Both the position numbers and the translations under genes were made by a program. 64,000 nt of DNA from an uncultured beta proteobacterium. GTDB taxonomy: Bacteria > Pseudomonadota > Gammaproteobacteria > Burkholderiales > SG8-41. The first letter of the stretch is position 1. Every line of letters starts with the position of its first letter. The stretch is taken from NCBI GenBank assembly GCA_903889565.1, contig CAISYC010000044.1, positions 17,971-81,970 on the forward strand, written 5' to 3'. Below, piece by piece: positions 46,432 through 54,683 of the stretch. Under the pieces are notes generated by a model. The model worked only from the letters and a program-made list of their open reading frames with translations, did no database searches and was not told the origin of the DNA.

Positions 46432-47136
46432 TTGAACATTCTCGCTCTCGAATCATCGACGGAATCGTGCTCTGCCGCGTTGTGGCGCGACGGCCGCGTC
46501 GACGTGCGCGAGGCGGATGCCGGCCAGCGCAATTCCGAAGTGCTGCTGCCTATGATCGATGCGCTGCTGGCGGCGCAGGGCGTCGCGCGCGCGGATCTCG
46601 ACGGCATCGCCTTCGGCGCCGGGCCCGGCGCGTTTACCGGCGTGCGCGTGGCCTGCGGCGTGGCAAAGGGCATCGCCTTCGGACTCAATCTGCCGGTGGC
46701 CGGCGTGGTCACGCTGCAGGCGCTGGCCGAGGCAGCGAACGCGCCGCGCGTCGTCTGCTGTCTCGATGCGCGCATGGGCGAGATTTATCACGCCGCCTAT
46801 GAAAAAAGCGGCGATGACTGGCGTGAAATCTGCGCGCCCAGTCTGTGCACGGCCGACACCGCGCCGGAACTTCCCGGCAATGGCTGGCAGGCTTGCGGTA
46901 GCGGCTTTGCTGCGTTCGGCGAGCCATTGTCAAAACGCTACGGCGGCCAGCTTGCCGGCGTCACCGCTGGCGTCGTGCCGCATGCGCGCGAGGTCGCCGT
47001 TCTCGCGGCGCGCCTGTTCGCGCGCGGCGAAACGGTCGATGCCGAACACGCGGCACCGCTGTATGTGCGCAACAAAGTTGCGCTGTCGACCAGCGAACGT
47101 GCCGCCGGCGCATCGCAGCAGGACGGCCGCAAGTGA
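46432..47136 (+). CDS. tsaB: tRNA t6A synthesis protein TsaB
   Basis: Partner of TsaD in making threonylcarbamoyl-adenosine at tRNA position 37. 234 residues, with the N-terminal strand ILALESSTESCSAAL and FGAGPGAFTGVRVACGVAKG, the TsaB phosphate loop. Start taken as TTG 46432 since the family begins exactly there and no ATG is available. The 3' end overlaps rimI by GTGA, a usual tsaB-rimI arrangement. Confidence 0.92.
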   Translation: MNILALESSTESCSAALWRDGRVDVREADAGQRNSEVLLPMIDALLAAQGVARADLDGIAFGAGPGAFTGVRVACGVAKGIAFGLNLPVAGVVTLQALAEAANAPRVVCCLDARMGEIYHAAYEKSGDDWREICAPSLCTADTAPELPGNGWQACGSGFAAFGEPLSKRYGGQLAGVTAGVVPHAREVAVLAARLFARGETVDAEHAAPLYVRNKVALSTSERAAGASQQDGRK

Positions 47137-47597
47137 GTGCGCAACTCGACAGCACGCCGCGTTACCGGCGCATGGTGCCGGTCGATCTCGATGCCGTGAT
47201 GGCAATCGAGAAAGTGATCTATCCGCATCCGTGGACGCGCGGCAACTTCGCCGATTCGCTGGTGGCCGGTTATCACTGCTGGATGATGGAGGTCGCCGGC
47301 GAAATCATCGGTTATGCGGTGGTGGCGATCGCGGTCGGCGAAGCGCATCTGCTCAACATCAGCATCGCGTCGGCGCGGCAGCGCCGCGGCTACGGCCGCG
47401 AACTGCTGGCGTTTCTGCTCAAGCTCGCGCGCGACTACAAGGCGGAAAAAATGTTTCTCGAGGTGCGGCCGTCGAACACGTCGGGGCTCGCGCTCTATGT
47501 CGGCAGCGATTTTCGCGTGATCGGGCGCCGCCGCGGTTATTATCCGGACGGCGGCAAACCCGAGGACGCGATTGTGATGGAACTGAAGCTGGCATGA
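47133..47597 (+). CDS. rimI: ribosomal protein S18 alanine N-acetyltransferase
   Basis: GNAT acetyltransferase, 154 residues. GTG start at 47133 coupled to the tsaB stop. Motif A is LNISIASARQRRGYGRELL (acetyl-CoA binding R/Q-x-x-G-x-G/A), preceded by PHPWTRGNF and followed by RPSNTSGLALYVGSDF, typical of RimI. The stop overlaps the start of the next gene (ATGA), so udg is cotranscribed. Confidence 0.93.
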   Translation: MSAQLDSTPRYRRMVPVDLDAVMAIEKVIYPHPWTRGNFADSLVAGYHCWMMEVAGEIIGYAVVAIAVGEAHLLNISIASARQRRGYGRELLAFLLKLARDYKAEKMFLEVRPSNTSGLALYVGSDFRVIGRRRGYYPDGGKPEDAIVMELKLA

Positions 47598-48991
47598 GCG
47601 CCTCGCGCGACGACATCCTGCAGGAACTCGGCCTGTGGCCGCGCTGGCAGCGGCGTGACGCAGCTGATTCAAGTGGCGCAGGCGCCTCGCCTGCGGCGGA
47701 CGTCGAGCCTGCCGCTCTTCGTAGCGCAGGCGACCCGCCTGCAAACGAACCGCTCATGCAAGGTGTTCACGACCGCGGTTACCTCCCGCATCTCAAGGAC
47801 GAAGGCGGAAATTACTTTGTCACTTTCCGTCTCGCTGACAGCCTCCCGGCGGCGGTGTTGAAGAATCTGGAAGCGGTTCCCGAGAAACAGAAATCCAGAA
47901 AAGTCGAAGAATATCTCGACGCAGGCCACGGCGAGTGCTTGCTTGGCAGGCCTGAGATGGCCGCCATGATGAAGCAGACTCTGTTGAAATTCGACGGCGA
48001 ACGGTACCACTTGCACGCCTGGATCATCATGCCGAACCATGTGCATTTGTTGATCGAGCCCGCTGCCGGTCAATCGCTTTCGGAAGTGTTGCAAGGGATT
48101 AAATCGGTCAGCGCGCGTGAGGGCAACAAACTGCTGAAGCGCGAGGGAGAGTTTTGGCAGAAGGAAAGTTACGATCATCTGATTCGCGATGATGCAGATC
48201 GTGCAAGGTGCGTCGAATACATCGTGCAAAACCCGGTCAAGGCCGGGCTTGCAAAGAATGCTGGTGAATATTTGTATTCAAGTGCATTTCAGCAGGCTGT
48301 CGATGCAGGCGAGTCGCCTGCGCTACAGAAACCTGCGCCACAAAAGCAGATCGCGAAAGCCGCCGCCGTCACGCAACCGCTGTCGCTCGACGCCCGCGCC
48401 GCCGACATCGCCGGCATGGAGTGGCCGGCGCTCAAGCAATGCGTGACCGATTGCTGCGCCTGCCCCCTGCACAAGGGCCGCCACAAAACGGTGTTCGGCG
48501 TCGGCGACGAGGCGGCCAACTGGATGTTTGTCGGCGAAGGCCCGGGCGCGGAGGAAGACATCAAGGGCGAGCCCTTCGTCGGCCAGGCCGGCAAGCTGCT
48601 CGACAACATGCTGGCGGCGATCAAGTTGAAGCGCGGCGAAAACGTGTATATCGCCAACGTCGTCAAATGCCGGCCACCGAACAACCGCAATCCGGAGCCG
48701 CTGGAAGTCGAGCAGTGCGAACCCGTTCTGCACCGCCAGATCGAATTGATCCGGCCGAAACTGATTATCGCGCTGGGCAAGGTGGCGGCGGTCAATCTGC
48801 TCAAACGCGAGGCCTCGGTGGCGAGCATGCGCGGCAAGGTGCATGAATATCGCGGCACGCCGATGATCGTCACCTATCACCCGGCCTATCTGTTGCGCAG
48901 CCTGCCCGAGAAAGCCAAGGCGTGGGAGGATTTGTGTTTTGCCGTCGAGACCATGCGGGGCTTGCAATCCGGCGAGGCCGCCCCCACTTAG
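47594..48991 (+). CDS. uracil-DNA glycosylase with an in-frame RAYT transposase insertion
   Basis: 465 codons, one uninterrupted frame. Residues 1-20 (MSASRDDILQELGLWPRWQR) are the usual N-terminus of Fe-S uracil-DNA glycosylases in this group. Residues 55 to about 240 are a complete RAYT transposase: HUH motif IMPNHVHLLIEP (His149, His151) and catalytic-type Tyr193 in WQKESYDHLIRD. Residues about 270-465 are the glycosylase: cluster Cys in DCCACPLHKGR, then VKCRPPNNRNPEP and VEQCEPVL; motif GEGPGAEEDIKGEPFVGQAG; HPAYLL. The insertion sits in the normally variable linker and keeps both halves in frame. A fused product is predicted but not shown. Confidence 0.85.
   Translation: MSASRDDILQELGLWPRWQRRDAADSSGAGASPAADVEPAALRSAGDPPANEPLMQGVHDRGYLPHLKDEGGNYFVTFRLADSLPAAVLKNLEAVPEKQKSRKVEEYLDAGHGECLLGRPEMAAMMKQTLLKFDGERYHLHAWIIMPNHVHLLIEPAAGQSLSEVLQGIKSVSAREGNKLLKREGEFWQKESYDHLIRDDADRARCVEYIVQNPVKAGLAKNAGEYLYSSAFQQAVDAGESPALQKPAPQKQIAKAAAVTQPLSLDARAADIAGMEWPALKQCVTDCCACPLHKGRHKTVFGVGDEAANWMFVGEGPGAEEDIKGEPFVGQAGKLLDNMLAAIKLKRGENVYIANVVKCRPPNNRNPEPLEVEQCEPVLHRQIELIRPKLIIALGKVAAVNLLKREASVASMRGKVHEYRGTPMIVTYHPAYLLRSLPEKAKAWEDLCFAVETMRGLQSGEAAPT
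47673..47694 (+). repeat. REP unit 1 (left outer)
   Basis: GTGGC + GCAGGCG-CCT-CGCCTGC; 7-bp perfect stem, 3-nt loop. Differs from unit 2 at a few positions (GTGG for GTAG, loop CCT for ACC). Confidence 0.8.
47721..47742 (+). repeat. REP unit 2 (left inner)
   Basis: GTAGC + GCAGGCG-ACC-CGCCTGC, identical over 22 bp to the intergenic copy at 34698-34719. Confidence 0.85.
48305..48326 (-). repeat. REP unit 3 (right, inverted)
   Basis: Reverse orientation of unit 2 with a single loop change: GCAGGCG-AGT-CGCCTGC + GCTAC. Together with units 1 and 2 it brackets the RAYT. Confidence 0.85.
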
Positions 48992-49023
48992 GCGCTGCAG
49001 TCGATCCTTTCAAGGAGAGCTTC

Positions 49024-49662
49024 ATGAAAAGAACGTTGGTTACGATATTATTGCTGGTGGCGACGCTGGGCTTGGGCGGCTGCGGCTATAACAGCATGCA
49101 GGCCGGCGACCAGTCGATCAAGGCGGCATGGGCCGAGGTGGTCAACCAGTATCAGCGGCGCGCCGATCTGGTGCCCAATCTGGTCAACACGGTGAAGGGC
49201 TTTGCGCAGCAGGAGAAGGACGTGCTGCTCGGCGTCACCAACGCGCGTTCCAAGGTCGGCAGCATCCAGGCCACACCGGAACTCGTCAACGATCCGGTCG
49301 CATTCCAGAAATTCCAGGCCGCGCAGAACGAACTGTCGGCCGGGCTCGGCCGCCTGATGGCGATTTCCGAAAACTATCCGCAATTGAAATCGGACGCGAA
49401 TTTCCGCGATCTGCAGGCGCAGCTCGAGGGCACCGAAAACCGCATCACGGTGGCGCGCAAACGCTACATCGATGCGGTGCGCGAGTACAACCTGTCGGTG
49501 GTGCAGTTCCCGTCGAATCTCACCGCGATGATTTTCGGTTTCAAGGAAAAAGCGCAGTTCACGGTCGAGAACGAAAAGGAAATTTCCACTGCGCCGAAGG
49601 TCGATTTCGGCAACAGCGCGCCGGCACCGGCGCCTGCGCCGGTCGCGCCGGTTGCGAAATAA
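49024..49662 (+). CDS. lemA: LemA family protein
   Basis: 212 residues. Lipobox-like start LLLVATLGLGGCGYN suggests a lipidated membrane anchor, followed by the LemA coiled-coil domain (QYQRRADLVPNLVNTVKGF, QNELSAGLGRLMAISENYPQLKSD, ENRITVARKRYIDAVREYN) and an Ala/Pro tail. LemA is usually encoded with TPM-domain proteins, as here. Function is envelope-related; not defined. ATG 49024 follows AAGGAGAG. Confidence 0.92.
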   Translation: MKRTLVTILLLVATLGLGGCGYNSMQAGDQSIKAAWAEVVNQYQRRADLVPNLVNTVKGFAQQEKDVLLGVTNARSKVGSIQATPELVNDPVAFQKFQAAQNELSAGLGRLMAISENYPQLKSDANFRDLQAQLEGTENRITVARKRYIDAVREYNLSVVQFPSNLTAMIFGFKEKAQFTVENEKEISTAPKVDFGNSAPAPAPAPVAPVAK

Positions 49663-49675
49663 GCCGCGCGATTTG

Positions 49676-50563
49676 ATGATCGCCCTGCGCGCGCTTGCCG
49701 GCGGACTGGCGCGGCGGATATTCGCCGCGCTGCTGTCGTCGGCACTGTTGTTGCCGGTGCTGGCGGTCGCCGATGTCGCGGTGCCGCCGCTGAAGGCGCG
49801 TGTGACCGATCTCACCGGCACCCTCGACGCCGGCCAGAAATCCGCGCTGGAGCAAAGGCTGGTGGCGTTCGAGGCGAAGAAGGGCGCGCAGGTCGCGGTG
49901 CTGCTGGTGCCGACGACGCAGCCGGAGTCCGTCGAACAGTATGCGGTGCGCGTCGAGGAAACCTGGAAACTCGGTCGCAAGGGTGTCGATGACAGCGTGC
50001 TGTTGTTGATCGCGAAGGACGACCGCAAGCTTCACATCGAGGTCGGCTACGGTCTCGAAGGCGTGCTGCCCGACGCCATTGCCAAACGCATTATCGCCGA
50101 GGATATCGCGCCGCATTTCAAGCAGGGCGATTTCTACGTCGGCATCGCGGCCGGGGTCGAGCGCATCACCAAGGTGATCGACGGCGAGCCTTTGCCGCCG
50201 CCGCGAGTCGCGCCATCGAATCACAACGGCGGCACCGATATCAACAGCCTGCTGATGGTCGGTTTCGTGCTGGTAATCGTGGTCGGCGGCATTCTGCGCG
50301 CGATTTTCGGCCGCTTCATCGGCGCCGGCATTGTCAGTGTAATCGTCGGTTTCATCGCCTGGAGCATGATGGGTGCCTTGCTGGCCGGGATCATTGCCGC
50401 GATCGTCGCCTTCGTCCTTTCGCTCAGCGGCGGCGCGCGCGGCGGCTGGGGCGGGGGTTATGGCGGGGGCGGCTTCGGTGGCGGCGGTGGTTTTGGCGGC
50501 GGCGGCGGTTTCAGCGGCGGTGGCGGCGGCTCGGGCGGCGGCGGCGCATCGGGGAGCTGGTGA
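49676..50563 (+). CDS. TPM-domain (YgcG-like) membrane protein with Gly-rich tail
   Basis: 295 residues. N-terminal signal/anchor, TPM domain about 40-170 (VTDLTGTLDAGQKSALEQRL, VEQYAVRVEETWKLG, VGYGLEGVLPDAIAKRI), two further hydrophobic segments about 190-250 and a tail of Gly repeats with Ser, Phe, Trp and Tyr from about 255. Second gene of lemA-tpm-tpm. The tail is low-complexity and explains the G-rich DNA at 50440-50560. Start at ATG 49676; a TTG at 49652 inside lemA is less likely. Confidence 0.88.
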   Translation: MIALRALAGGLARRIFAALLSSALLLPVLAVADVAVPPLKARVTDLTGTLDAGQKSALEQRLVAFEAKKGAQVAVLLVPTTQPESVEQYAVRVEETWKLGRKGVDDSVLLLIAKDDRKLHIEVGYGLEGVLPDAIAKRIIAEDIAPHFKQGDFYVGIAAGVERITKVIDGEPLPPPRVAPSNHNGGTDINSLLMVGFVLVIVVGGILRAIFGRFIGAGIVSVIVGFIAWSMMGALLAGIIAAIVAFVLSLSGGARGGWGGGYGGGGFGGGGGFGGGGGFSGGGGGSGGGGASGSW

Positions 50564-50564
50564 G

Positions 50565-51062
50565 ATGAATATCCGTCGCGTCGTCCGTCATCTGTTTACG
50601 CCGCACTGGATCGTGCAGCGCGCGTTTCCGTGGCCCGTGCTCAAAGCGATCGAGCAGGCAATTGCGGCGTCGGAAAAAAAACACGATGGCGAGTTGCGCT
50701 TTGCGGTCGAAGCGGCACTGCATCCGGGACCGTTGTGGCGCGGCGAAACCACGCGCGCGCGCGCGGTCGAATTGTTTTCGGCGTTGCGGGTCTGGGATAC
50801 CGCGCACAACAGCGGCGTGCTGATTTATGTGCAACTCGTAGACCGCCGGATTGAAATTGTCGCCGACCGCGGCATCAACGCGCGCGTCGCGCAGCAGGAG
50901 TGGGACGCGATCTGCCGTCGCATGGAGACCGCGTTTCGCCAACGGCGCTTCGAGGACGGCGCGCTGGCGGCCATCGGCGAGATCACCGCGCTGCTGGCCG
51001 AACATTTTCCGCCGCTGGACGACAATCCCAACGAGCTGCCCGACCAGCCGGTCGTGCTCTGA
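50565..51062 (+). CDS. TPM-domain protein (second)
   Basis: 165 residues with a TPM domain but no signal peptide or glycine tail. Blocks KKHDGELRFAVEAAL, RARAVELFSALRVWDTAHNSG, LVDRRIEIVADRGINARV match the TPM fold seen in the preceding gene; the glycine-rich and transmembrane parts are absent, so it is probably cytoplasmic or associated. 1 bp after the previous gene with GAG as the only spacer bases before ATG. Confidence 0.85.
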   Translation: MNIRRVVRHLFTPHWIVQRAFPWPVLKAIEQAIAASEKKHDGELRFAVEAALHPGPLWRGETTRARAVELFSALRVWDTAHNSGVLIYVQLVDRRIEIVADRGINARVAQQEWDAICRRMETAFRQRRFEDGALAAIGEITALLAEHFPPLDDNPNELPDQPVVL

Positions 51063-51188
51063 GGCGCCGCCGCCGGCGCCACTCTGTTAAAATGTCCGCG
51101 TTGGCAGCCGCATAGCACATGGGGCTTCCGCGGAATCCCCGGTTTCCCCTCGTCAATCTGTGCCCCTAGTGGCTGAAGTGGAATTGCT

Positions 51189-52037
51189 ATGACAACTGCT
51201 GCCAAACGCGTGCGTGGCGTCGAGCACGACATCCTGCAAATGCCCCAGGCGAGCGACGTCTCGCCCTATTACGAACCGCAGGGCAACGAAGTCGCGATCT
51301 TCGAGGCCGCCTACCGCAAGCGCCTGCCGATCATGCTCAAGGGCCCGACCGGCTGCGGCAAGACGCGCTTTCTTGAACACATGGCCGCCGAATTGAAGCG
51401 GCCGCTGGTGACCGTGTCCTGCCACGAAGACCTGACGAGTTCGGATCTGGTCGGGCGCTTTCTGATCGAGGGCGCGGAGACGGTGTGGCAGGACGGTCCG
51501 CTGACGCGCGCGGTCAAATCCGGCGCGATCTGCTATCTCGATGAAATCGTCGAGGCGCGCACCGACTCGACCGTGGTCATCCACGCGCTGACCGACCATC
51601 GTCGCAAATTGAGCATCGAGAAGAAGGGCCAGGAAATCGATGCGCACGAGGATTTCCTGCTCGTGATCTCGTACAACCCCGGCTACCAGACGGTGCTGAA
51701 GGATCTCAAGCAGTCGACCAAGCAGCGCTTCATCGCCATCAATTTCGATTTCCCGAACGAGGAAACCGAGCGCAAGATCATTGCCAACGAAGTGCCGGGC
51801 ATGTCGCCGGATATCGTGAACAAACTGGTTGCGGCGGGCCGCAAGGCGCGTCTATTGAAGGACCACGGGCTTGAAGAGGCGACCTCGACGCGCGCGCTGG
51901 TCTACGCTGCCAACATGATGAGCGCCGGTCTCGATCCGGTCACCGCCTGTCAGGTGGCGATGATCAATCCGCTGACCGACGACATTGAACTCGCCGAGGC
52001 GATGCTCGAAATCATCCGCGCGCATTTCCAGGCCTGA
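51189..52037 (+). CDS. MoxR-type AAA+ ATPase, CbbQ/NirQ/NorQ family
   Basis: 282 residues. Walker [11 protein letters not shown] (about 54-63), Walker [11 protein letters not shown] and the CbbQ/NorQ C-terminal domain ([19 protein letters not shown]). These ATPases act with a VWA protein to remodel Rubisco or NO reductase; here the VWA partner follows directly, but no such target genes are nearby. TAAAAT at 51088-51093 may be the -10, and a GGGG..CCCC near-palindrome occupies 51121-51140 in the leader. Confidence 0.92.
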   Translation: MTTAAKRVRGVEHDILQMPQASDVSPYYEPQGNEVAIFEAAYRKRLPIMLKGPTGCGKTRFLEHMAAELKRPLVTVSCHEDLTSSDLVGRFLIEGAETVWQDGPLTRAVKSGAICYLDEIVEARTDSTVVIHALTDHRRKLSIEKKGQEIDAHEDFLLVISYNPGYQTVLKDLKQSTKQRFIAINFDFPNEETERKIIANEVPGMSPDIVNKLVAAGRKARLLKDHGLEEATSTRALVYAANMMSAGLDPVTACQVAMINPLTDDIELAEAMLEIIRAHFQA

Positions 52038-52123
52038 TGAGCGCGCCCGAATCGATGCAATCCTTCGTTGCCGCGTTGCGCCTGCTCTGCGTGCGCGCCA
52101 CGGGCGCGGCCCTGATTCGCTGA
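52037..52123 (+). CDS. possible 28-residue linker peptide
   Basis: ATG overlaps the ATPase stop (TGATG), giving [20 protein letters not shown] followed by a short end. No family. It ends inside a 9-bp perfect hairpin, so it may couple or attenuate expression of the VWA gene, or be chance. Confidence 0.25.
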   Translation: MSAPESMQSFVAALRLLCVRATGAALIR

Positions 52124-52133
52124 CGCGAATCAG
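52112..52133 (+). promoter_or_regulatory. 9-bp stem hairpin between ATPase and VWA genes
   Basis: CTGATTCGC, TGAC loop, GCGAATCAG: perfect stem without T-run, 22 bp before the VWA start. Could stabilise or attenuate the message between the two genes. Confidence 0.4.
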
Positions 52134-52154
52134 CAATACGCAACAGAGTCCGGC

Positions 52155-54677
52155 GTGACAGCCCAATCCGGCGCGACCGAAAAGGCGCTCGAGTCGATTG
52201 CAGCGCTGAGCGGGCGTTCGCACCGCGAGGCGCTCGCACTGCTGCCCGATCTGCAACGCCACGGCGCGCAGACGGTGGAAGCGTGGCTGACCGCTGCGCG
52301 CCGGCTCCTCGAATACGATATCGACGCCGGCGGTGCGTTCGTGCAGGGCACGCGCGAAGCCGAGCGTATCTCCGAAACCGTGATGCCGTGGACGGCGCAG
52401 GCGCTGCGTTTTCTGCAATGGCCGGCCGCCACCGCCGCCATCGACGGCTTCATGAAAAATCTGCCGCGCGCCTTCGGCACGCTCGGTCACGCGGGTGAGC
52501 CGCGCTGGGCCGAGATCGGCTTGCGCTGGTACGGTCGCCATGCCGAAAGCGGGCGGCTTTACTTCAACACGCCGGTGCTTGATCTGGCCGGTCGCCAGGG
52601 CATCGCCGGCATCGAACAGTTGTGCGATCCGGCCGAAGAGATGTTCGAGCGCCGCAAGTTGATGCTGGCGACCTATCTGCCGGGCGCGGTGCGCGTGCGC
52701 AATCTGCTCGGCGCGCAGGCGATTGTGCCGTGGGCGACACGCGGCGCCGACATCATGCAGGGCGGGCGCGTGCGCGGCGAAGCCTACTTCCGGCTGGAGA
52801 GCGAAGAGAGTTTGTCGGCGTTGATCGACCATCTGCCGGGTTTTCGCATGGCCGATCGCAACCACCTGCTGGGTCTGCTGCTCGAGATCTGGTTCGAACG
52901 CCGGTTCGATCTGAAAGAAAGCGCGTGGTCGCCCGAGAAGGGCCGGCCCTTCGTCGAGACCGACGGCCGCAGCCTGTTCCTGCCGGCGGTGATGCCGGAT
53001 CGCGAAGAAGCCATTCTTGCCGTGCTGCACAGCGCCGGCCGCATCAGCTTTGGCAGCTTCGAGCGCGCCGCGCTCGATACCATATTCCGCGAGACCGGTC
53101 TCGATCTGCCTGACAGCGGCGCGATTTCGTGGGCGCCACTGTACGAACGCTACGGCGAAGACCTGCTGCGTTTTCAACTGCTGTTCGATCTCTGCGACGA
53201 CCTGCGGATCGATTGCCGGATTCAGCGCGTGGTGCCGAATTATCTGAGCCGCCTGCATGCGGCGGGTGTGGAACATCGCGTGCGCCTGCTCGATGCGCGG
53301 CCATATTACGAAGCGGCGCTGATTTCGGTGCGCGGCGCGCTGGCCCTGTTGCGCGGAGATGCTGCCGGCGTGCCGGCCGATTTCGATCCGCGGCTGAAAC
53401 CGCTGCTGGAACCGGCGGCGACGCTGGCCGACGCCTTTCGCATTGCCAACGACTTGTATGCGGGTTCGATACTCGCGCCGGTCATTGATGCCGAGGTGTT
53501 CCGCAGCGCCTATCTGCCGGGCCGCGCGCCGAACGCCGCGCGCGCGGTGCATGCGCAGGAGGGCGAGGATCAGCCGCAGCAGACCAAGGCCGGCGCCGAT
53601 GCCGATCAGGAAAAGAGCGAAGGCGAAGACAGCCAGGAAGACGAGCAGAACGCCGAGTCCGGCGGCGATCAAAGCGCCGCGCAGGAAAAAATGGTCGCCT
53701 CCGACAGCAAGAGCAGCGGCGCAAGCCGGCAGACCCTGCAGCGCACGCAGACGCCGGACGGCAACGAAAAAGGCGCTGAAAAAGGCAAGCCCTATCCCGA
53801 GTGGGACTACCGCGAAGGCCGCTACAAGCGCAACTGGTGCTGGGTGCAGGAAAAGCCGCTCGCCGATTCGAACGCCACCGAGGCCGATCGCCTGATGGCG
53901 CAGTATGCGATGGCGTTAAAGCGCCTGAAAAAGGCGATCCAGGCGCAGAAGCCGACGCGCATGGCGCCGAAGGTGCGCCAGTTCGACGGCGACGACATCG
54001 ATCTCAACGCCGCGGTGACCTACGCCGCCGAACGCATCGCCGGCATGTCGCCCGAGCCTTCGATCTACCGCCGGCGCGAAATCCGCCAGCGCGACGTCGC
54101 GGTGACGCTGCTCGCAGACATGTCGACCTCGATCATGCAGCATCTGCCCGAGGGCGGCGGGCGCCTCGTCGATCGTATCCGCGCCGGCGTGCTGCTGTTT
54201 GCCGAGAGCATGGAGGAGGTCGGCGACGCCTACAGCATCGCCGGATTCGCCTCGAAGTACCGCGACAACGTCAGCTACTTCACGATCAAGGAATTCGACC
54301 AGCCCTACACCCCGGCGGTGCGCAGCGTGATCGGCGGCATGTCGGGGCGGCTGGCCACGCGCATGGGTGCCGCCATTCGCCACGCCACCGCGCGTTTTGC
54401 CGGCGTGCAGTGCGGACGGCGCCTGCTGCTGCTGCTGTCGGACGGCCGCCCCGAGGATTACGACGACGGCGGCGACCGCCGTTATCTGCACGAGGACACG
54501 CGCATGGCGGTGAAGGAGGCGGTGGCCTGCGGCATTCATCCGTATTGCATTACGGTCGACACCATGGCCAACCAGTATCTGCCGCAGATTTTCGGGCCCG
54601 GCCACTACATGGTGCTCGATCACATCAACAGCCTGCCCAACAAGCTGCCGGAAATCTACCTGCGTCTGCGGCGCTGA
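52155..54677 (+). CDS. VWA-domain protein, NorD/CbbO-like
   Basis: 840 residues, GTG start. An N-terminal helical region is followed by an acidic, low-complexity stretch (about 475-560: EGEDSQEDEQNAESGGDQS) and a C-terminal von Willebrand A domain with MIDAS motif LADMSTSIM and LLLLLSDGRPEDYDDGGD. Partner of the AAA+ ATPase upstream, as in norQ-norD and cbbQ-cbbO. The size and domain order are NorD/CbbO-like. Ends 6 bp from the convergent lplT. Confidence 0.9.
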   Translation: MTAQSGATEKALESIAALSGRSHREALALLPDLQRHGAQTVEAWLTAARRLLEYDIDAGGAFVQGTREAERISETVMPWTAQALRFLQWPAATAAIDGFMKNLPRAFGTLGHAGEPRWAEIGLRWYGRHAESGRLYFNTPVLDLAGRQGIAGIEQLCDPAEEMFERRKLMLATYLPGAVRVRNLLGAQAIVPWATRGADIMQGGRVRGEAYFRLESEESLSALIDHLPGFRMADRNHLLGLLLEIWFERRFDLKESAWSPEKGRPFVETDGRSLFLPAVMPDREEAILAVLHSAGRISFGSFERAALDTIFRETGLDLPDSGAISWAPLYERYGEDLLRFQLLFDLCDDLRIDCRIQRVVPNYLSRLHAAGVEHRVRLLDARPYYEAALISVRGALALLRGDAAGVPADFDPRLKPLLEPAATLADAFRIANDLYAGSILAPVIDAEVFRSAYLPGRAPNAARAVHAQEGEDQPQQTKAGADADQEKSEGEDSQEDEQNAESGGDQSAAQEKMVASDSKSSGASRQTLQRTQTPDGNEKGAEKGKPYPEWDYREGRYKRNWCWVQEKPLADSNATEADRLMAQYAMALKRLKKAIQAQKPTRMAPKVRQFDGDDIDLNAAVTYAAERIAGMSPEPSIYRRREIRQRDVAVTLLADMSTSIMQHLPEGGGRLVDRIRAGVLLFAESMEEVGDAYSIAGFASKYRDNVSYFTIKEFDQPYTPAVRSVIGGMSGRLATRMGAAIRHATARFAGVQCGRRLLLLLSDGRPEDYDDGGDRRYLHEDTRMAVKEAVACGIHPYCITVDTMANQYLPQIFGPGHYMVLDHINSLPNKLPEIYLRLRR

Positions 54678-54683
54678 GCCGCT

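Larger units (their letters stand above)
47673..48341 (+). mobile_element. RAYT transposase with flanking REP units
   Basis: About 670 bp. The RAYT frame starts at ATG 47756 without a strong ribosome site. Two REP hairpins are on the left (47673-47694, 47721-47742), one inverted copy on the right (48305-48326), and a partial inverted copy of the first unit (CCTGCGCCAC, 48332-48341). Inverted REPs around a RAYT are the standard layout for this single-copy, domesticated-type transposase. The central part is visibly less GC-rich than the host gene. There is no stop codon at the end of the RAYT, so it reads into the glycosylase. Confidence 0.82.

Noticed and set aside
46559..47593. Leftward extension of the glycosylase frame
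   Set aside because: This part is the out-of-frame shadow of tsaB and rimI; the true start is the ATG at 47594 coupled to rimI.
50440..50560. G-rich tandem DNA that looks like a repeat array
   Set aside because: It encodes the glycine-rich tail of the TPM protein in frame.
51852..53672. Large minus-strand frame opposite the VWA gene
   Set aside because: Shadow frame; the plus strand has VWA, MIDAS and GTG start support.
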